From Xiphophorus maculatus (taxonomy: Eukaryota; Chordata; Actinopteri; Cyprinodontiformes; Poeciliidae): DNA of 64,000 nt. Below, piece by piece: positions 1 to 12,082 of the stretch. A program made the translations under genes and the position numbers. The notes below the pieces were generated by a model. The model was given only the letters and a program-made list of their open reading frames with translations, had not been told where the DNA came from and did not search any database. Location of the stretch: the NCBI RefSeq assembly GCF_002775205.1, contig NC_036453.1, positions 5,793,103-5,857,102 on the forward strand, given 5' to 3'. The first letter of the stretch is position 1; every line of letters begins with the position of its first letter.

Positions 1-1685
1 CAGATAAGGTTTAGTCTGAAAACTGAAAAAGATAATTGATCTGTGTATTTTTGTCTGACATGTATTTATGTGACAGGTGGGGAAAAAAAACTTAACAAAC
101 GTTTTTTGGCCTTTAAATTTTCATGTCAAACGTAGAATCGAAATGTTGTTATATAAGCAGAAAAAAGGATGATTTTTATATATAACATTATAATTTGATA
201 TGACGATGGACAGACTGTTAAAAAGGATCAAGACTTCTAATAAAGTTTTCAATTCAAGATTTTTTTCTATAAATATTTGTGATTATATTACAGTCTTAAT
301 TGAGTGAATTGCCATTAATATTCTGCTGGTTTAGGGAAAATAAAACGCAAAGTGTCACAAACTGCATTACAGCTGTTTTTCTAGTGATTGTTTTCTACAT
401 GTGAACTGAAAGGTATTTACAGCTGGTGGTCCTGGTTGTTCACAGCAAACAGAGCTATTTTGGCTTTCTGGTCAGCTGGGAAAACCCGGCTGTGGGAAGT
501 GAACAAGCATCACTGTCCGCTCCTTCCTTTGCCTACATGTCCAGCCATGTTCCCCTCCATGTCCTTCAGGAGACATACAACGCCGTTATCAGTCCTGGGT
601 AGCGATTAGTGAACACGGTTGTTAAATAAGGGTGAGAACATGATGCTGGGGTGCCCAGCTGCAGATTAATGATCCAGCAAAGTGTGATGAGGTTGTAATT
701 TGACTCCTAATGAGAGCTGGCTTTTGCTCAGAGGCTCACTGTGGGATTGATTTGAGTGGATCTGTGGGAGTTTTCACATCATCCCAGATAGATTTTCAGC
801 AAAGCAGCTGTATGGAAGAATGCAGACGAATTATATTTATTTCTGCACATCTGTTGCTGATTCTGTAAGGAATGCAGTTTGTTTTCATAATGGCATCTTA
901 TTCTATGAATGTCCATCAGTTCTAGCTGAACTTATTTACTGTTTTGCTTTCCTGGCACCTGTGGTAAATATGTGTAAGAGTAATCAAATAATCACTTTTG
1001 CTGGAGGCTTGATGACTCCAACATGGCTCTTTTTTAGCCCTCATCTTTGGAGATATTTTTTTTCTCTTATTTATGAGAAAAATAAAATTGTCACTGTTGC
1101 AATTATTTTAGACTTTTATAATCACTTAACTCACAGTATATGTGGAAAGTTTAGATGAGTTGCTATCTTCATCTTAATATTCCTTAGTTAAATTGCATGT
1201 TGTTATTTTGTAGGACAGCTGAGAGTTACAGGACTATGCGTTACATTTTATTTCTTCCCCAAAGAAACAGGAAGCCATGAATTACTGAAAAAAGTGAGTA
1301 AAGTAAAAATATTAATTCAATTCTATTCAAAATTACATTATTAATCCAAGAAGGAAATTACATGTTGCTGTAACTCGTATCATATGGCTTTCTTCAGCAG
1401 TAATATAGATGCTTATGGCTCTGTGAATCTCCTGTGTTACAGCAGTTCTGAAGAAGCCTCTGACTGAAGAACCTCTGACAAAAAACAAGAAAAAGTGCTG
1501 CTGTTAATTATTGTGAAAAACGTGTCGAATTCCGAGGCAGATGGACTCAGACTGAATCCACACTTGCATATTTTCGTGCATATGGCAAACTCATAAGTGT
1601 CACATAATTTGCATGTTTTTTTTCTTCGTTGCTTAAAGACGTATTTCACCGTCTACCCTTTTGGTTGGTTTCATCCTCTCTTTAG
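1..1685 (+). other. Intron of septin 8 (5' part outside window)
   Basis: This stretch precedes the first recognisable septin exon and ends in a pyrimidine-rich tract with an AG acceptor at 1684-1685. No septin exon, for example one encoding the P-loop or the G3 switch region, could be read in any frame, so those exons must lie to the left of the window. No clear repeat was recognised here. Confidence 0.7.
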
Positions 1686-1847
1686 GTCAATATTATTCCC
1701 ATCATTGCCAAAGCGGACACAATCTCCAAGAGCGAGCTTCACAAATTCAAAATCAAGATAATGAGTGAACTCGTGAGCAACGGCGTCCAGATCTATCAGT
1801 TCCCGACAGACGATGAAGCTGTTAGTGAGATCAATGCCTCCATGAAC
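1686..1847 (+). CDS. septin8: septin8 exon with G4 (AKAD) motif
   Basis: This is a 162-bp phase-0 exon encoding 54 residues, from [20 protein letters not shown] to EINASMN. AKAD is the septin G4 motif that reads the guanine base. The acceptor is TTTAG and the donor GTAAGT. Flanking codons at both ends are complete, as expected for this exon in the SEPT6 subgroup. Confidence 0.95.
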
Positions 1848-4800
1848 GTAAGTCACATTTTGTTTTACTTTACAGAACTGGATGGTTTCATCTGGCAAAT
1901 TCATATATTCTTTTAAGATTGGCATGAAATGTTACCTTAGTGGCGTCACTTTGCAAGCCAACAGATTTTTATTTATATGCAGAATGATAAGATAAGATAA
2001 ATCTTTATTGTCATTGTCACAAGAACAACAAAATTAAACCAACACAGCAAAACGTTACTAGGTGTTACTATGATTCCAGTGTATTTTTTTCTTTACACAA
2101 AAGTAGTAGGCGTATTTGTAGTAGGATAAATACAGAAAAAGGAAACAGATTGTATAAAACAATTTTTCCTTCTTTCATTCCTACCTTCATTTATTTATTT
2201 ACCTGTTTTCCAAGTTGCCATGTCTGCCTTCAATCCATGATAAAATTTGATATTTTGGAACTGAAATTGTTGAAAATTTGAGGCTCGTGCTGTATGTTAC
2301 TGCTGCTGTGCATACTGAAGCACCAGTTTCCACATTTAGCTGCAAATATCATTCCGTACATTTTGTACTGTCTTGTAAAAGTAACTACAATTTCTGCTAT
2401 TTTGTTTTCTTTCTATAATAATAAAGCAATGCAAGTAAAACTAATCATTTTACTCCAAAAGACGTCATTTTATGACTTTATACAAAAAAAAGTCACAAAT
2501 AATTCCAATGAAATATTTCAAAAGCGTTGAAATAAAACTAGTGGAACTGATTTTCCTGGGAAGATTTCCATTTTTTTACTTTTGTTTCTATATAATGAGA
2601 TGTTTTCAGTTTACCCAATTATGTTCAGATGCACAAATGAGAGTACATTTAATTCAGCGGTTTTATCCTTGTGCACTCTCCTGATCTATTTATAGTCCGT
2701 TGCATCAGTGCCTACGCCCACCATCTTGTCCCCCTCAGCTTCATCCCAGTTGGTTTCTGCTCGCCATCGAACAGTTGAGGAAGCATGTTGGGTCTGTTTC
2801 CAGACGGCCCCCTGCTGTCAGTCCCACAGAGACTCCGTGTCTAAAGGAGCAATTAAAATACCTTCATCAGAGGCTTGTGTTTGAATTATCACCTCCAGTA
2901 AAACTGATGCAAAAGATATTGCATTCAGAAAATCATTTTTGTGGGGTAAATGAGGAAAAGCAAGGAGTTAAAATTGTAACATGGAAAATGTAGGCCAAGT
3001 TGGAACCCCCTGGTTATGTCTCTATTTACAGCTGGATCTTTTGATCTTTCTAACATTTATGGACCTTTCTGCCCGTGCAGGCCCACCTGCCATTCGCTGT
3101 GGTCGGAAGCGTGGAAGAAGTCAAAGTGGGGAACAAAACGGTGAGGGCCAGACAGTATCCCTGGGGAGTGGTGCAAGGTAAGAGCTGCTCACAAAGACTC
3201 AGTCACAAGAAGGGTGTGTTTGTTTCACACAAGCAAACAGGACTGTGTGCTGTGTGTTGAATGTTAGATAACACACATATGAAGTACCAAACTAGGGTTG
3301 GTCTAAATACCTATGAGTTTAATTAACATTTTATTCATAGTTTCTTGAGGAAATGTTGAATAGATGCGAGCAAACACCCAAAACAACAAAACAAAACTTG
3401 AATTAAACCACATTTACAACATTAACATGTATTTTTATTGTCTAGTTTTGGGTTGTGCATTTCAGGTCAGGTCTGATTTTTTCCTGTAGTTATTTCCAGT
3501 CATGAAGTTATGAACTATGTACTACTTGAAAGGAATGTTGTTTAACATTCTGATCAACCTCAAAGTAGATATGAATCACCATTACGTGCAATTTATAAGA
3601 ATTCCTAAGATTTCAATTAGCCAGTTTTTATTTTCTTAAGTCACACTAAAGGTTTTTTATTATTTATTCTGTAATAAGAATATGATTATTGAATAGATGA
3701 ATCAGGACGCTGTAGCTACTTGTAAAAATTGTGAAACACTGGATGTAAAATATTAAAACAACAGTGACTCACATGAGTCCTGACAAGAAATAAGTTCAGA
3801 CATTTTGCAACTGTTTTGTAATAATATGTAGAATGAGTGTCACCATTTACTTGCTTTAAGTTTGTGAAATGTTAATTTGCTCTTGTGGGATTATTGTTTG
3901 TTCAGTGTAAAAGCGGAACCAAAATTTAAGATTTAGTAAGTGCATTAAAAGTAACAGTTTACACCAAGTTAAACTCAAAAGCTGTTCTTTTTTGTTGAGT
4001 CTTTTTTGGTTTTTGAGACTTTTTTTTGTTTACTGTTTTATATATATTTGGTCAAGGTAAAACCGGTAGATTCTTGCTGGAACTTAAATAATCTTAGCAT
4101 TTTCCTTTTTTATTCATTGTTTATTTGTCTATTTTTCAACATATCTTTGTCTTCACTTAAAGACAAAGCAACTTTAACATTGAGTTCTGCTTTAGCTGTG
4201 TGTGTTTATTTATTTATTTTTTTTTAGTGTTTGAGCACATATCTTTGTCAATGGTGATAAACTGCCTGTGGCAAAGTGTGAACTGCACACTTTGTTGGCC
4301 GATTTATTTCTAACCATAACCCTGTTAATGTTCCACGTGTGATTTCCTGTGAAGGAAAACGTAGTAAAAGGGCAGAAGGGTAAATGGCTTCCTTTATAAA
4401 GTTGCTAATATTTGCTGGAATCTGTTAGTTTTTGATCTGTATGGCTTTCTGTGTGTCTGTGGCTTTTTACCTGGAACATGTTTTTATAGAGATGTCACCT
4501 CTAGTGCCTGCCTGCTTTCTTAGGCGTTTTTTCCCCCCGCTCCTCATTCCTCATTGTTTGTCAGTGCTGGTACACAGTTTAATTTAATAACTTGACAGAG
4601 ATGCACAGTGAGAATGTTGTTGCTCATGTGGGAGCTCCTCTCAGGAACTGGCTCCCTCCTCTTCTCCTCGGTTTACTGCTCTCTCTGGCTGAATCCCTCT
4701 TCCCATTATGCTCTGACCATTCTCATTCTCCAACCCTCAGAGGATGCTCGCTGGTTATTTATGAAGCTTTTTGTGTGTTTCCTGGGGGACAGATTTTTTT

Positions 4801-7800
4801 TTTTTTTGTTCTGGAGTCACAACAAAGCAACAGCTCAGTAACAGATTAACAGCAGTTGAAAACAGCCTACTTTCACTATTAAGCTGGACATTTTCTACAT
4901 TTACTATGTTGGAAATTATGAATCTCAGTTAAAAGGTGACTAATGAACCTTTATTTACCCTTAATTTGGCCTTTAACAGTTGTTTAGCTAAGAAGCTAAT
5001 GACACTGTGTAGAAAGCATTTTGATTTTTGTTTTTCTGCCACTATTCCTCCATTTCTGCCGAGCATGAAACGGCTGAATTCAAAGTGATATAAGCTTCTC
5101 TTGTCTTTTTCTGAAAAATGTATCACATTTATTTAATTATTATCCTTTCAACAAATTTTTAGGTGAATATAAAGCCAGGAGGTGCAGGACAGCAGCCCTC
5201 TGTTTTCGCTCTGTTGGCTGAAATGAGGAACTCCATCAGAGAAAACCGTTAGTTCATGCCAGATGTCATATAGATTGGTTATGTAGCCTCTTGAAAAGAG
5301 CCATGAGAAATTTCCATCTCCTTGAAGAGAGACAGAGGAAGAACTGTGCTGTGACAAAAACAGAGTAATTGTAGGGAGCTCAGTGAGTGTGTTCTTGTCT
5401 TCCCTCGGGATCTCATGACTGTTATCTCTGTGCTCTTCCTGACTTGTGTGACATAGGGCAGAGCTCTGGTATTTCTGCTCTGAAGTCTGATGGTCGAGTG
5501 TTTGTTATGCTGCAAAAACATTTCCAAGTGCTTTGTGTGAAAATGAATGTGTGGAAGCAATGCATGCACGCAAAGAATGCATTTTATTCTCAGTCATTAT
5601 GTTGCAATGCTGTCAGGTTAGGAATGTCAGATAGTTGATATGTGGGTTAGAGATGTTTAAAATGCATTTAATTACATAAACATTATGAGTACTTGGATGT
5701 TTTTGATTCACCTGAACCCCATTTATCCATAAACACTCCAATAAACTCTCTTATAGTATTAGGTTAAAAATTTATTTTATGATCATCTACTTTTGATGAT
5801 CATAAATTTCTTATTCAGTTTTGGGTTTCTAGTAACTATTTTAAATCATTCTTTCTCCAGTGCAGTCTTATTGTTAAACTGGAATTATTATTCTTGATTA
5901 CTCAACAAGATTTGGGGTGTAAAGTTTAAATTACAAACATAGATAGACCCTCATTAATATGTTCATGAGTTCCAGAAGGACCAGAGGCTTTTGTAGCGTT
6001 CAGGAAGGTCTTGTCAAATGTCTGACTGGATAGTTGACCTTCTTCTTATTATAATAATAAATGGTAGTGCTCCAATAATATCTCTATACCTGCAAACTAT
6101 TCTTCATTAAAACCAAACAGCTCAACCTTTATCTCCTCTGATCCAGCAAACTTTATTCAAATGTCAAAATGTTTATTTTAAATTGTTTTATTCCTTGGTT
6201 ACCACTCTCTGTCTTGGTGTTGATGTAAAGTCGTCTCAGTTTGAGGTCTGGCGTTTCTGTTCCAGCAGTTTTAAGTTCAATGCAGCTTTGAATTTGGTCC
6301 TTCCTTGGTTATTCTTGGTCATCCTAAGATCTGTTCTGGATAAAAAATTTGGTCAGATGGGTAAAAAATTGGACTGAATGGGATGTTTCAACAGAATATT
6401 CCCAAACACACATTACAATTATGTTTGTAAAAAAAAAAAAAAAAAAAAAGGATAAAGCAGGAAAACATAAAGCTTTAGCTACAACCTCAGAGTGTTGTTT
6501 AAAATCAGAGTCTGTGCCAGGAAACCAACCAGTTTAAATGAGCCTTAAAGTCACCATTAAAAGGCCAGAATTAGATTATTTCATGTATTTCATAGTTTCT
6601 GTGTGTTAGCAGACCACTCAGGGGGCTTGTGGGACCAGGACACACCTCAGTTAAGAGTTTTCCCAACTTCTGATTACTTGAATTGTTGAAATGTTCCATG
6701 ATCCAAAAAAAATAGGCTTTAGTGGTATTTGTAACTCCAGAATCTGAGATTCACAGCGGTCGAATCGTTCATAATTTAAGTGTAGTCGTTTCATTTTATT
6801 GTTTCTATGTTACTGGGGCAACATGCAGTGGTTTTTGTGACTGTGGAGAAAAAAAAATCACAAGCACTTATCAGCTTGTTAGTGACGGCGCAGTGTGGAT
6901 TCTTTGTTCAACTTTTTCAGATTGAATATTAATTAGACAGAATGAAAACAAAATGCAATCAAATATATTATTATATGCATTTTAAAAATTAAAGGTTAAA
7001 AATAGATTAGGACAGGATTTTTTTTTTTTTACCCCATCAGTCGAAATGACAGTGAAAATCGTAGCCCAACCTCTCAGGATGCCAGTTGGCATCAGGATTC
7101 AACCTCTCCGCTGTCAGCAGATTGCCTTGCTTCTGCTCCTGAGGGCTGAGATCTGCCGTCAGTCACAGGGTTGGACTTTCTCTCAGCAGGAGGCCAGAGC
7201 AGGGAGGTGATGAGGAACCCAATGAGCAGGCAGCTTCTGAACTGAACAGAATTGTTTTGTTTTTTACTGTGCTTTTCCTGATGGGTTGTTAGCCAGCAAA
7301 ATTTGTGCGCTCGTTCTTAAAGATGTTTTAAAAATAAATGTAGAGTTTCTGTAGTTTTCACAGCAACAGGAATGTGCTGGTAGTTGTTTAGTTGCTCTCT
7401 TTTGCCTTGACTAATATGAACATTTTATTCTGCTTAGCTGATATGTTTGTCATTTTTCACCAGTCAGGCTGCTTTGAAAGTCACATGGTGGTTTTTACGT
7501 TTTAAAGTCTTGCAGCCTGTTGTGACATTTAAACACTCGCCTTCTCCCACCCCCTCGCTGCCATGTGTGGGGTCATGATCCATGTAGTCCATGTACTTTC
7601 AGTCTGCACATGCCCCTTGGGTAAAGAAGGGATTGTACTTTGATTTCAATTCAACAAAGCTTTGTAGATTTTCCTCTTACTTATGGAGCAAAGACCGGGT
7701 ATTTGATGGTCCCAAAAGCCTCAGAAGTTATTTTTTCCTTGTCCACCTTGTGGGTCTGTTGGGATTCTTTCTGTGGACCTTTACAAAAATGGGAACATTA

Positions 7801-10800
7801 AATTTTATTCCATGAAATGTCTGAAATATTTTTCTTTGAAATAAATGCTTTCTGCCACTTAGTATGTGGCTCCTCTGTTCACACACAGCATCCATGTTTT
7901 TCATAAGCTGAGCTCAAACTAACAGAGGGAGGTGACTTCTCCAGAACGGTTCATATCGTTTGGCTTCAGCAGAACAGAAATTATTCCTAAAGCAGCATAA
8001 ACGCCTCTTCTTCTGTCAGTCAGTCAGGAAACACGTCCTGCTGTTTTTCCTGAAGTAATCTAACTCAGAGCAACTCGCTAAGACGTAAAAATTAAACGGT
8101 TATTAGATTTGACTTGAAATCAAAACTTAGTACTTTATAAAAGGTTTTATGTTCCCTGAAATTTTCCACTTTTTTTGTAAAGCTATAAATATTAATAAAT
8201 TCTGAGATGTTAGGGGACTGCCCAATAGAAAAGAAGTTTTATAAATAAATGTTTTGTGCCACCATTAGCCTGTTGCCTTCAAAAGTCTAAGAAATAATGA
8301 ATAGAATCAATCTGTTTCAATTCACATTATGAACATCTCCTTTAACAGTTTTTTGAGTAGGCTTCCAAGAATTGATACAGAACATTATTAGACCATCCCC
8401 ACTTTGAGACCTGGTGGTGGCAGCATCATGCTGTGGCGATGTTTTTCCTCAACAATGGAGGGGAATCTGGTCAGAGTTGATGGGAATGTGGTTGGAGTTA
8501 AACAAAAAGATGTGTAGGAAGAAAATTTGTTAAATTCATCTTGAGCTTTTTTTAAAAAAAATAAAAATAGACATGAATTTCAGCATCTATATGTGCAAAG
8601 CTGATGGCGACATACAGCAGCCTGCAGCTATATACTCAGATGCGTCCCATACTTTCTAGATTTGTGTTTGACAGAAAGTTTGAAAACCATTTATCCTCGT
8701 CCCTCCACATAGCAGTCACTATAACTGTGGCCTATTAAAGTTTGAACAAGTTCAATGAGTATAAATATTTTCATTGTATTGTATTGATGGTAAAAAGTGA
8801 GCTAAAAGAAAGAAAGCTCAGAGGATTTAGGTCTGAATATTTAGGGAATTTGATTTGAAAAGTGAACAACACTGCATATTTCAGATCTAATAGTAATGTG
8901 TGCCTATTTTCTCTTTTAGTTGAGAACGAGAGCCACTGTGACTTTGTAAAACTCCGAGAGATGCTGATCCGGGTCAACATGGAGGATCTGAGGGAGCAGA
9001 CGCACGCCCGCCACTATGAGCTGTACCGGCGCTGCAAGCTGGAGGAGATGGGCTTTAAAGACACAGACCCAGACAGCCAGCCCTTCAGGTAGACCGAGAG
9101 AACCTCACTCAGAGTCCACCGGGATGGACAGGGTGCAAAACCACAGAACTGCTCAAATGCCAACGTCGGACAACAATCTCTATTGTTTAGCAACAATAAC
9201 TTTCTCTATTTTTAACTCTTTGCCATCTCGTTTCATTCCTGCAGTCTTCAAGAAACATACGAAGCCAAGAGGAAAGAGTTCTTAGGAGACCTGCAACGTA
9301 AAGAAGAAGAAATGAGGCAAATGTTCGTAAACAAAGTAAAAGAAACCGAAGCAGAACTCAAAGAAAAGGAACGAGAGGTAAGTGAGAAATAAGTTGCTAG
9401 TTCTCTCCTTGATTTACATGTTCTGGGCCTTCAGTTTTGCTCAGGTTCATCTGACAGTTCCTGTTTTAACAATTTTCACCGACCAGCAGCAAAGATATAT
9501 CACATGATGTAGATTATGATTGCAAATTTTAGTTAAGACGGCTAAGAAAACTCAGAGCTGGTTTTGTTAACCGACAGAACAGCAACAGATCTGGCTAATG
9601 GCAGCTCAGCTCAAACTTCCTAACAATTAAGAAATAAAAATATTCTTTATTTTGTATCTCATCCATAAGTTTGATTTTGAAGTTGGGATTGGGTTTAGGC
9701 TTTGTGATCATTTGCCATCAGGAGGTCTTAACTGAGACATCTTCAGTCTCTATCAAGACAGCATTACTGTTTTAAACCGGAGATAATGATCTGAAACAAA
9801 CTAATGAGTTTTTCCTTTTTCCACGCTCCACCTCTTCTCTGGTTTTTCTTTTGATAGAATCAGCCGTGGGTCTTTACTGCTTGTCCTCTCTGGTGTATGA
9901 ACATTCATTGATGGTTGTTGTTTCAGAGTTCACAAACACTTAAGTTCTATAGTAACACATAAATTTCCCAGGATGGTAAACACTGCAGGCTGTATTAGAA
10001 TAAAAGTTAAAAAGTGCTGTGTTGGCATTTTTAGGATCAGATCATTCCATTCATTTCTGATGTGGATTTAAATCTAGAAGTACTTAGAGGTGCCATAGAT
10101 GTTGTTTGGAGTTGGGATGAATATCTCCAAAATTAAATACCTTTACTTATTGCTATTATTGTTTGCAATTTTACTTGTGCGATGGCTTATATAAGGCACT
10201 ATTCTGAATATGATTTGTAAAATGACGTATAGATTTTTGCACTTCTGTATAAATAGGATTACTTTTGGCAGAGTGTTGATTTAGAAACTTGCAGAGTTCT
10301 CAAGGTCATGTTGTATACGTCATAAACAACATTTTGTTAAAGTTTTGGTGTGATGTGTGAGTGAAAAGAGTGTATATTGTGTCCTGAAAAACAGGAACGT
10401 GTGCACACAGTTATCTGTCAGGTTTGGTGGACTGGATTTTATTTTAGAGGAGCCTAACTCATCAGATGCTTGTGGGATAATTAGCACACCACAGTGAGGG
10501 GGTTGTCAATTACTAAAAGAAGACATGAATTTAAAGCATGTAGTTTGTGGATAGTGGCTCCAATTTTATTATTTATTTTCTGAAGATATCCGTCCATCCT
10601 TTGGTCACTCAATATGCTGGTCTAGTTGTTAATTCATCTGTTATTTGATGATTTGGTGATTCCTTCCAGTCATACTCTGGTTATGGCAGCATCCATTTTA
10701 AAGCCTGACTACTGCATAAATATTTAGCATGAATTCACAGTGCTTCATCACTTTTGTTAATAATAAAATTGGATACAAGAGAACAGAGTCTGGAAAAGTT

Positions 10801-11336
10801 GGAACATTTGATACAAAGCTGGAGAAGAATGAACAAAGGTAGAGTTGATCAGTTAAATACAGAACTGTAGTTTAATGCAGAACAGTTACCTGTGTGGGGT
10901 AAAGCTTTGTCTAGTTTAGTTTAATATTTTTTTAGCACATTAACTTCCTCCACAACAGTGAAAAAGAAGTTGCAGTTGCTGAATGTATAATAAGAAAACA
11001 AGAACAGAAATCCGAAACGGACTGTTTTTAGAGACACAAAAAATTTGGTTTCAATTTCTTTCACCTTTTAATTTAAAAATATTTTATTTCACATAAACCT
11101 GTGATCCACATTTGAATACTAAATGACACATAAAAATCCGAGCTTTTGTGTTTGTTTCGGCTCAGCTCCATGACAAGTTTGAGCAGCTGAAGCGGATGCA
11201 CCAGGATGAGAAGAGGAAGGTGGAGGAGAAGCGGAGGGAGCTGGAGGATGAGATGAACGCCTTCAACAGGAAGAAGGTGGCTTGTGAGACGCTCTCATCT
11301 CAACCCCTCAAGAAAGACAAGGACAAGAAAAAGTAA
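1686..11336 (+). CDS. septin8: Septin 8, C-terminal part (5 exons, 5'-truncated by window)
   Basis: Septins are GTP-binding proteins that assemble into hetero-oligomeric filaments at the cell cortex, cytokinesis furrow, cilia base and vesicles; septin 8 belongs to the SEPT6 subgroup (SEPT6/8/11). Exons 1686-1847, 3081-3177, 8920-9088, 9245-9377 and 11166-11336 join in phase, all with GT-AG borders, to give 243 residues ending at TAA 11334-11336. They carry the G4 motif AKAD, the septin-unique element (from ARQYPWGVV through [18 protein letters not shown]) and a charged coiled-coil tail. Residues such as [18 protein letters not shown] and [11 protein letters not shown] fit SEPTIN8 better than SEPTIN6 or SEPTIN11. 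Roughly 190 N-terminal residues (P-loop, switch I and II) lie upstream of the window. The convergent cyclin I-type neighbour agrees with the SEPTIN8-CCNI2 synteny of other vertebrates. Whether this is the 8a or 8b teleost copy cannot be decided here. Confidence 0.93.
1848..3080 (+). other. septin8 intron
   Basis: This 1.2-kb intron holds a short retroelement-like tail near 1986-2060. Nothing else is recognised. Confidence 0.8.
1986..2060 (+). repeat. Retroelement 3'-tail-like repeat fragment
   Basis: Tandem GATAA units run into an ATCTTTATTGTCATTGTCAC stretch followed by AACAACAAAATT. This arrangement is common at the 3' end of SINE/LINE copies scattered through teleost genomes. The fragment is truncated and has no coding capacity. 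The family assignment is from memory and unverified. Confidence 0.35.
3081..3177 (+). CDS. septin8: septin8 exon, start of septin-unique element
   Basis: This 97-bp exon encodes [19 protein letters not shown] followed by [13 protein letters not shown]. It ends one base into a Val codon that the next exon completes. VVGS and the YPWG turn are hallmark septin residues near the G interface and the septin-unique element. The donor is AAG|GTAAGA. Confidence 0.95.
5776..5806. repeat. 12-bp perfect inverted repeat
   Basis: The arm TTTATGATCATC (5776-5787) is the reverse complement of GATGATCATAAA (5795-5806). A 7-base loop separates them. Confidence 0.7.
6376..6560 (+). mobile_element. Degenerate Tc1-like transposon fragment
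   Basis: The segment GATGTTTCAACAGAATATTC followed by CCAAACACACATTAC is a decayed version of the Tc1 transposase region encoding QQDNDPKHT. GAAACCAACCAGTTTAAATG downstream also fits a Tc1 subfamily common in fish. A long A-run interrupts the copy, and no frame survives. Confidence 0.5.
8262..8640 (+). mobile_element. Degenerate Tc1-like transposon, transposase sense on +
   Basis: GGTGGTGGCAGCATCATGCT at 8410-8430 is the transposase stretch around GGSIML. It is followed by GGTCAGAGTTGATGGGAA and, nearer the end, GTGCAAAGCTGATGGCGACA, in the order of a fish Tc1 element. The upstream TTGCCTTCAAAAGTCTAAG matches its 5' non-coding part. Large internal deletions make it non-functional. Confidence 0.65.
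8920..9088 (+). CDS. septin8: septin8 exon, rest of septin-unique element
   Basis: This 169-bp exon completes the split Val codon. It then encodes [19 protein letters not shown] and [20 protein letters not shown], ending in [10 protein letters not shown] and two bases of a Ser codon. The septin-unique element and the start of the C-terminal extension lie here. The acceptor is CTCTTTTAG and the donor CAG|GTAGAC. Confidence 0.95.
9245..9377 (+). CDS. septin8: septin8 exon, first coiled-coil part
   Basis: This 133-bp exon follows a very short intron of 156 bp. It encodes [17 protein letters not shown], then [16 protein letters not shown] and [12 protein letters not shown], a heptad-rich helix. 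The VNKVKETE segment distinguishes SEPTIN8 from the VMRVKEKE-like and VQRVKEKE-like versions of SEPTIN11 and SEPTIN6. The donor is GAG|GTAAGT. Confidence 0.95.
9378..11165 (+). other. septin8 intron
   Basis: This 1.8-kb intron has no recognisable repeat family, further exon or RNA gene. Confidence 0.75.
11166..11336 (+). CDS. septin8: septin8 exon with coiled-coil end and read-through stop
   Basis: The exon encodes [20 protein letters not shown], then [17 protein letters not shown], and ends KKDKDKKK with TAA at 11334-11336. The last codons overlap a good donor, AA|GTAAGG, at 11332/11333. The transcript can therefore end here by intron retention or be spliced to another terminal exon, as the SEPT6-subgroup proteins with KKN-type tails do. 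The exon's strongly helical charged composition continues the coiled coil used in septin pairing. Confidence 0.92.
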   Translation, partial: LHDKFEQLKRMHQDEKRKVEEKRRELEDEMNAFNRKKVACETLSSQPLKKDKDKKK

Positions 11337-11424
11337 GGCAGTCCTTCCTCTTAATCACCCATTTCCTGTATTCTTCTTCTAATAACAGGACGCTTCGTTT
11401 TCCAAGCCTCCTAATTTCTTTCAG

Positions 11425-11461
11425 CAACTCTCCTTCCTTCCATTGTGTGCCTCAGAGTTGA
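11425..11461 (+). CDS. septin8: Possible short alternative terminal exon of septin8
   Basis: If the donor at 11333 is used, the nearest good acceptor (CTAATTTCTTTCAG) gives AA|C = Asn, and the frame reads NNSPSFHCVPQS before TGA at 11459-11461. A KKNN junction resembles the tail of SEPTIN6. The splice geometry is seen in the sequence, but the intron would be only 92 bp and no transcript evidence is available, so this is a proposal. Confidence 0.3.
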
Positions 11462-12048
11462 AACGCTGTCCACTGGTAGATGTGCTGCAGTTTTTCTTTC
11501 TTATTTTGCAGTTTAACTCTTTTACTTAGAAGCAGGAAGTGCACATTCTGCCATGTCCAGCAGCAAACCCTTTCATTAATGACTTTGTAAAGGAGCGTGC
11601 TCTGCTGTTGTGGAATCGTCTCCATAACTTAAAGCACTTCAGCGTTTTTTAAGGACCTGGCAAGTGTGAAGGAAACGTCTTCCCTTTTTCTTCTGCCCAA
11701 GTTGAATGTTTCCTGTGCTTTCACTCTTTCCTTTCGTTTCGCTCTAATTATTCAGGATACTTGGGGTGGAGGCAGTCAGCGCGCTCTCAGGCAGCAAAAA
11801 GCTCTGAAAACTGATGTAGCATTTAGCCAAGAAACGGCTACACTTGTTCAAATTACAGATATGCTAGTGCAGTTCAAGTGCCACACATTTTTATTTCAAA
11901 CTACTTTAAGTTCACGTTCACAACAACTATTGTAAAATGGATTTAAAGTAACATTATGTTATACTAGTAAACATACTGTAAATCAGTCTCATAACTTCTC
12001 TAAATATAAAAAGTGATTTTCTTTCAGAGAGCTGCATACAACTCACTA

Positions 12049-12082
12049 AATAAATATATAAAATATAATAGTTAGCAATAAA
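12049..12082 (+). terminator. Candidate poly(A) signals for septin8
   Basis: AATAAA occurs at 12049-12054 and again at 12077-12082, about 0.7 kb after the stop. These are the first canonical hexamers downstream. GT-rich sequence follows the second copy. Further AATAAA motifs near 13440 and 14175 could serve longer 3' UTRs. Confidence 0.4.

Larger units (their letters stand above)
3178..8919 (+). other. septin8 large intron (5.7 kb)
   Basis: This is the longest intron of the visible part of the gene. It contains a perfect 12-bp hairpin (5776-5806), a (A)n run near 6430-6450, and Tc1-like remnants at about 6376-6560 and 8262-8640. No additional septin exon was found. Confidence 0.75.

Noticed and set aside
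820..1158. 112-codon open frame on + strand in the first intron
   Set aside because: Cys/Phe-rich with no family match and inside a septin8 intron.
1213..1293. Possible upstream septin exon ending before a GTGAGT donor
   Set aside because: The frame gives a loosely similar string (Cys-x-x-Phe-Tyr, ending Lys-Lys), but the key septin residues of the preceding exon (YFIAPTGH-type) are absent. Judged a coincidence.
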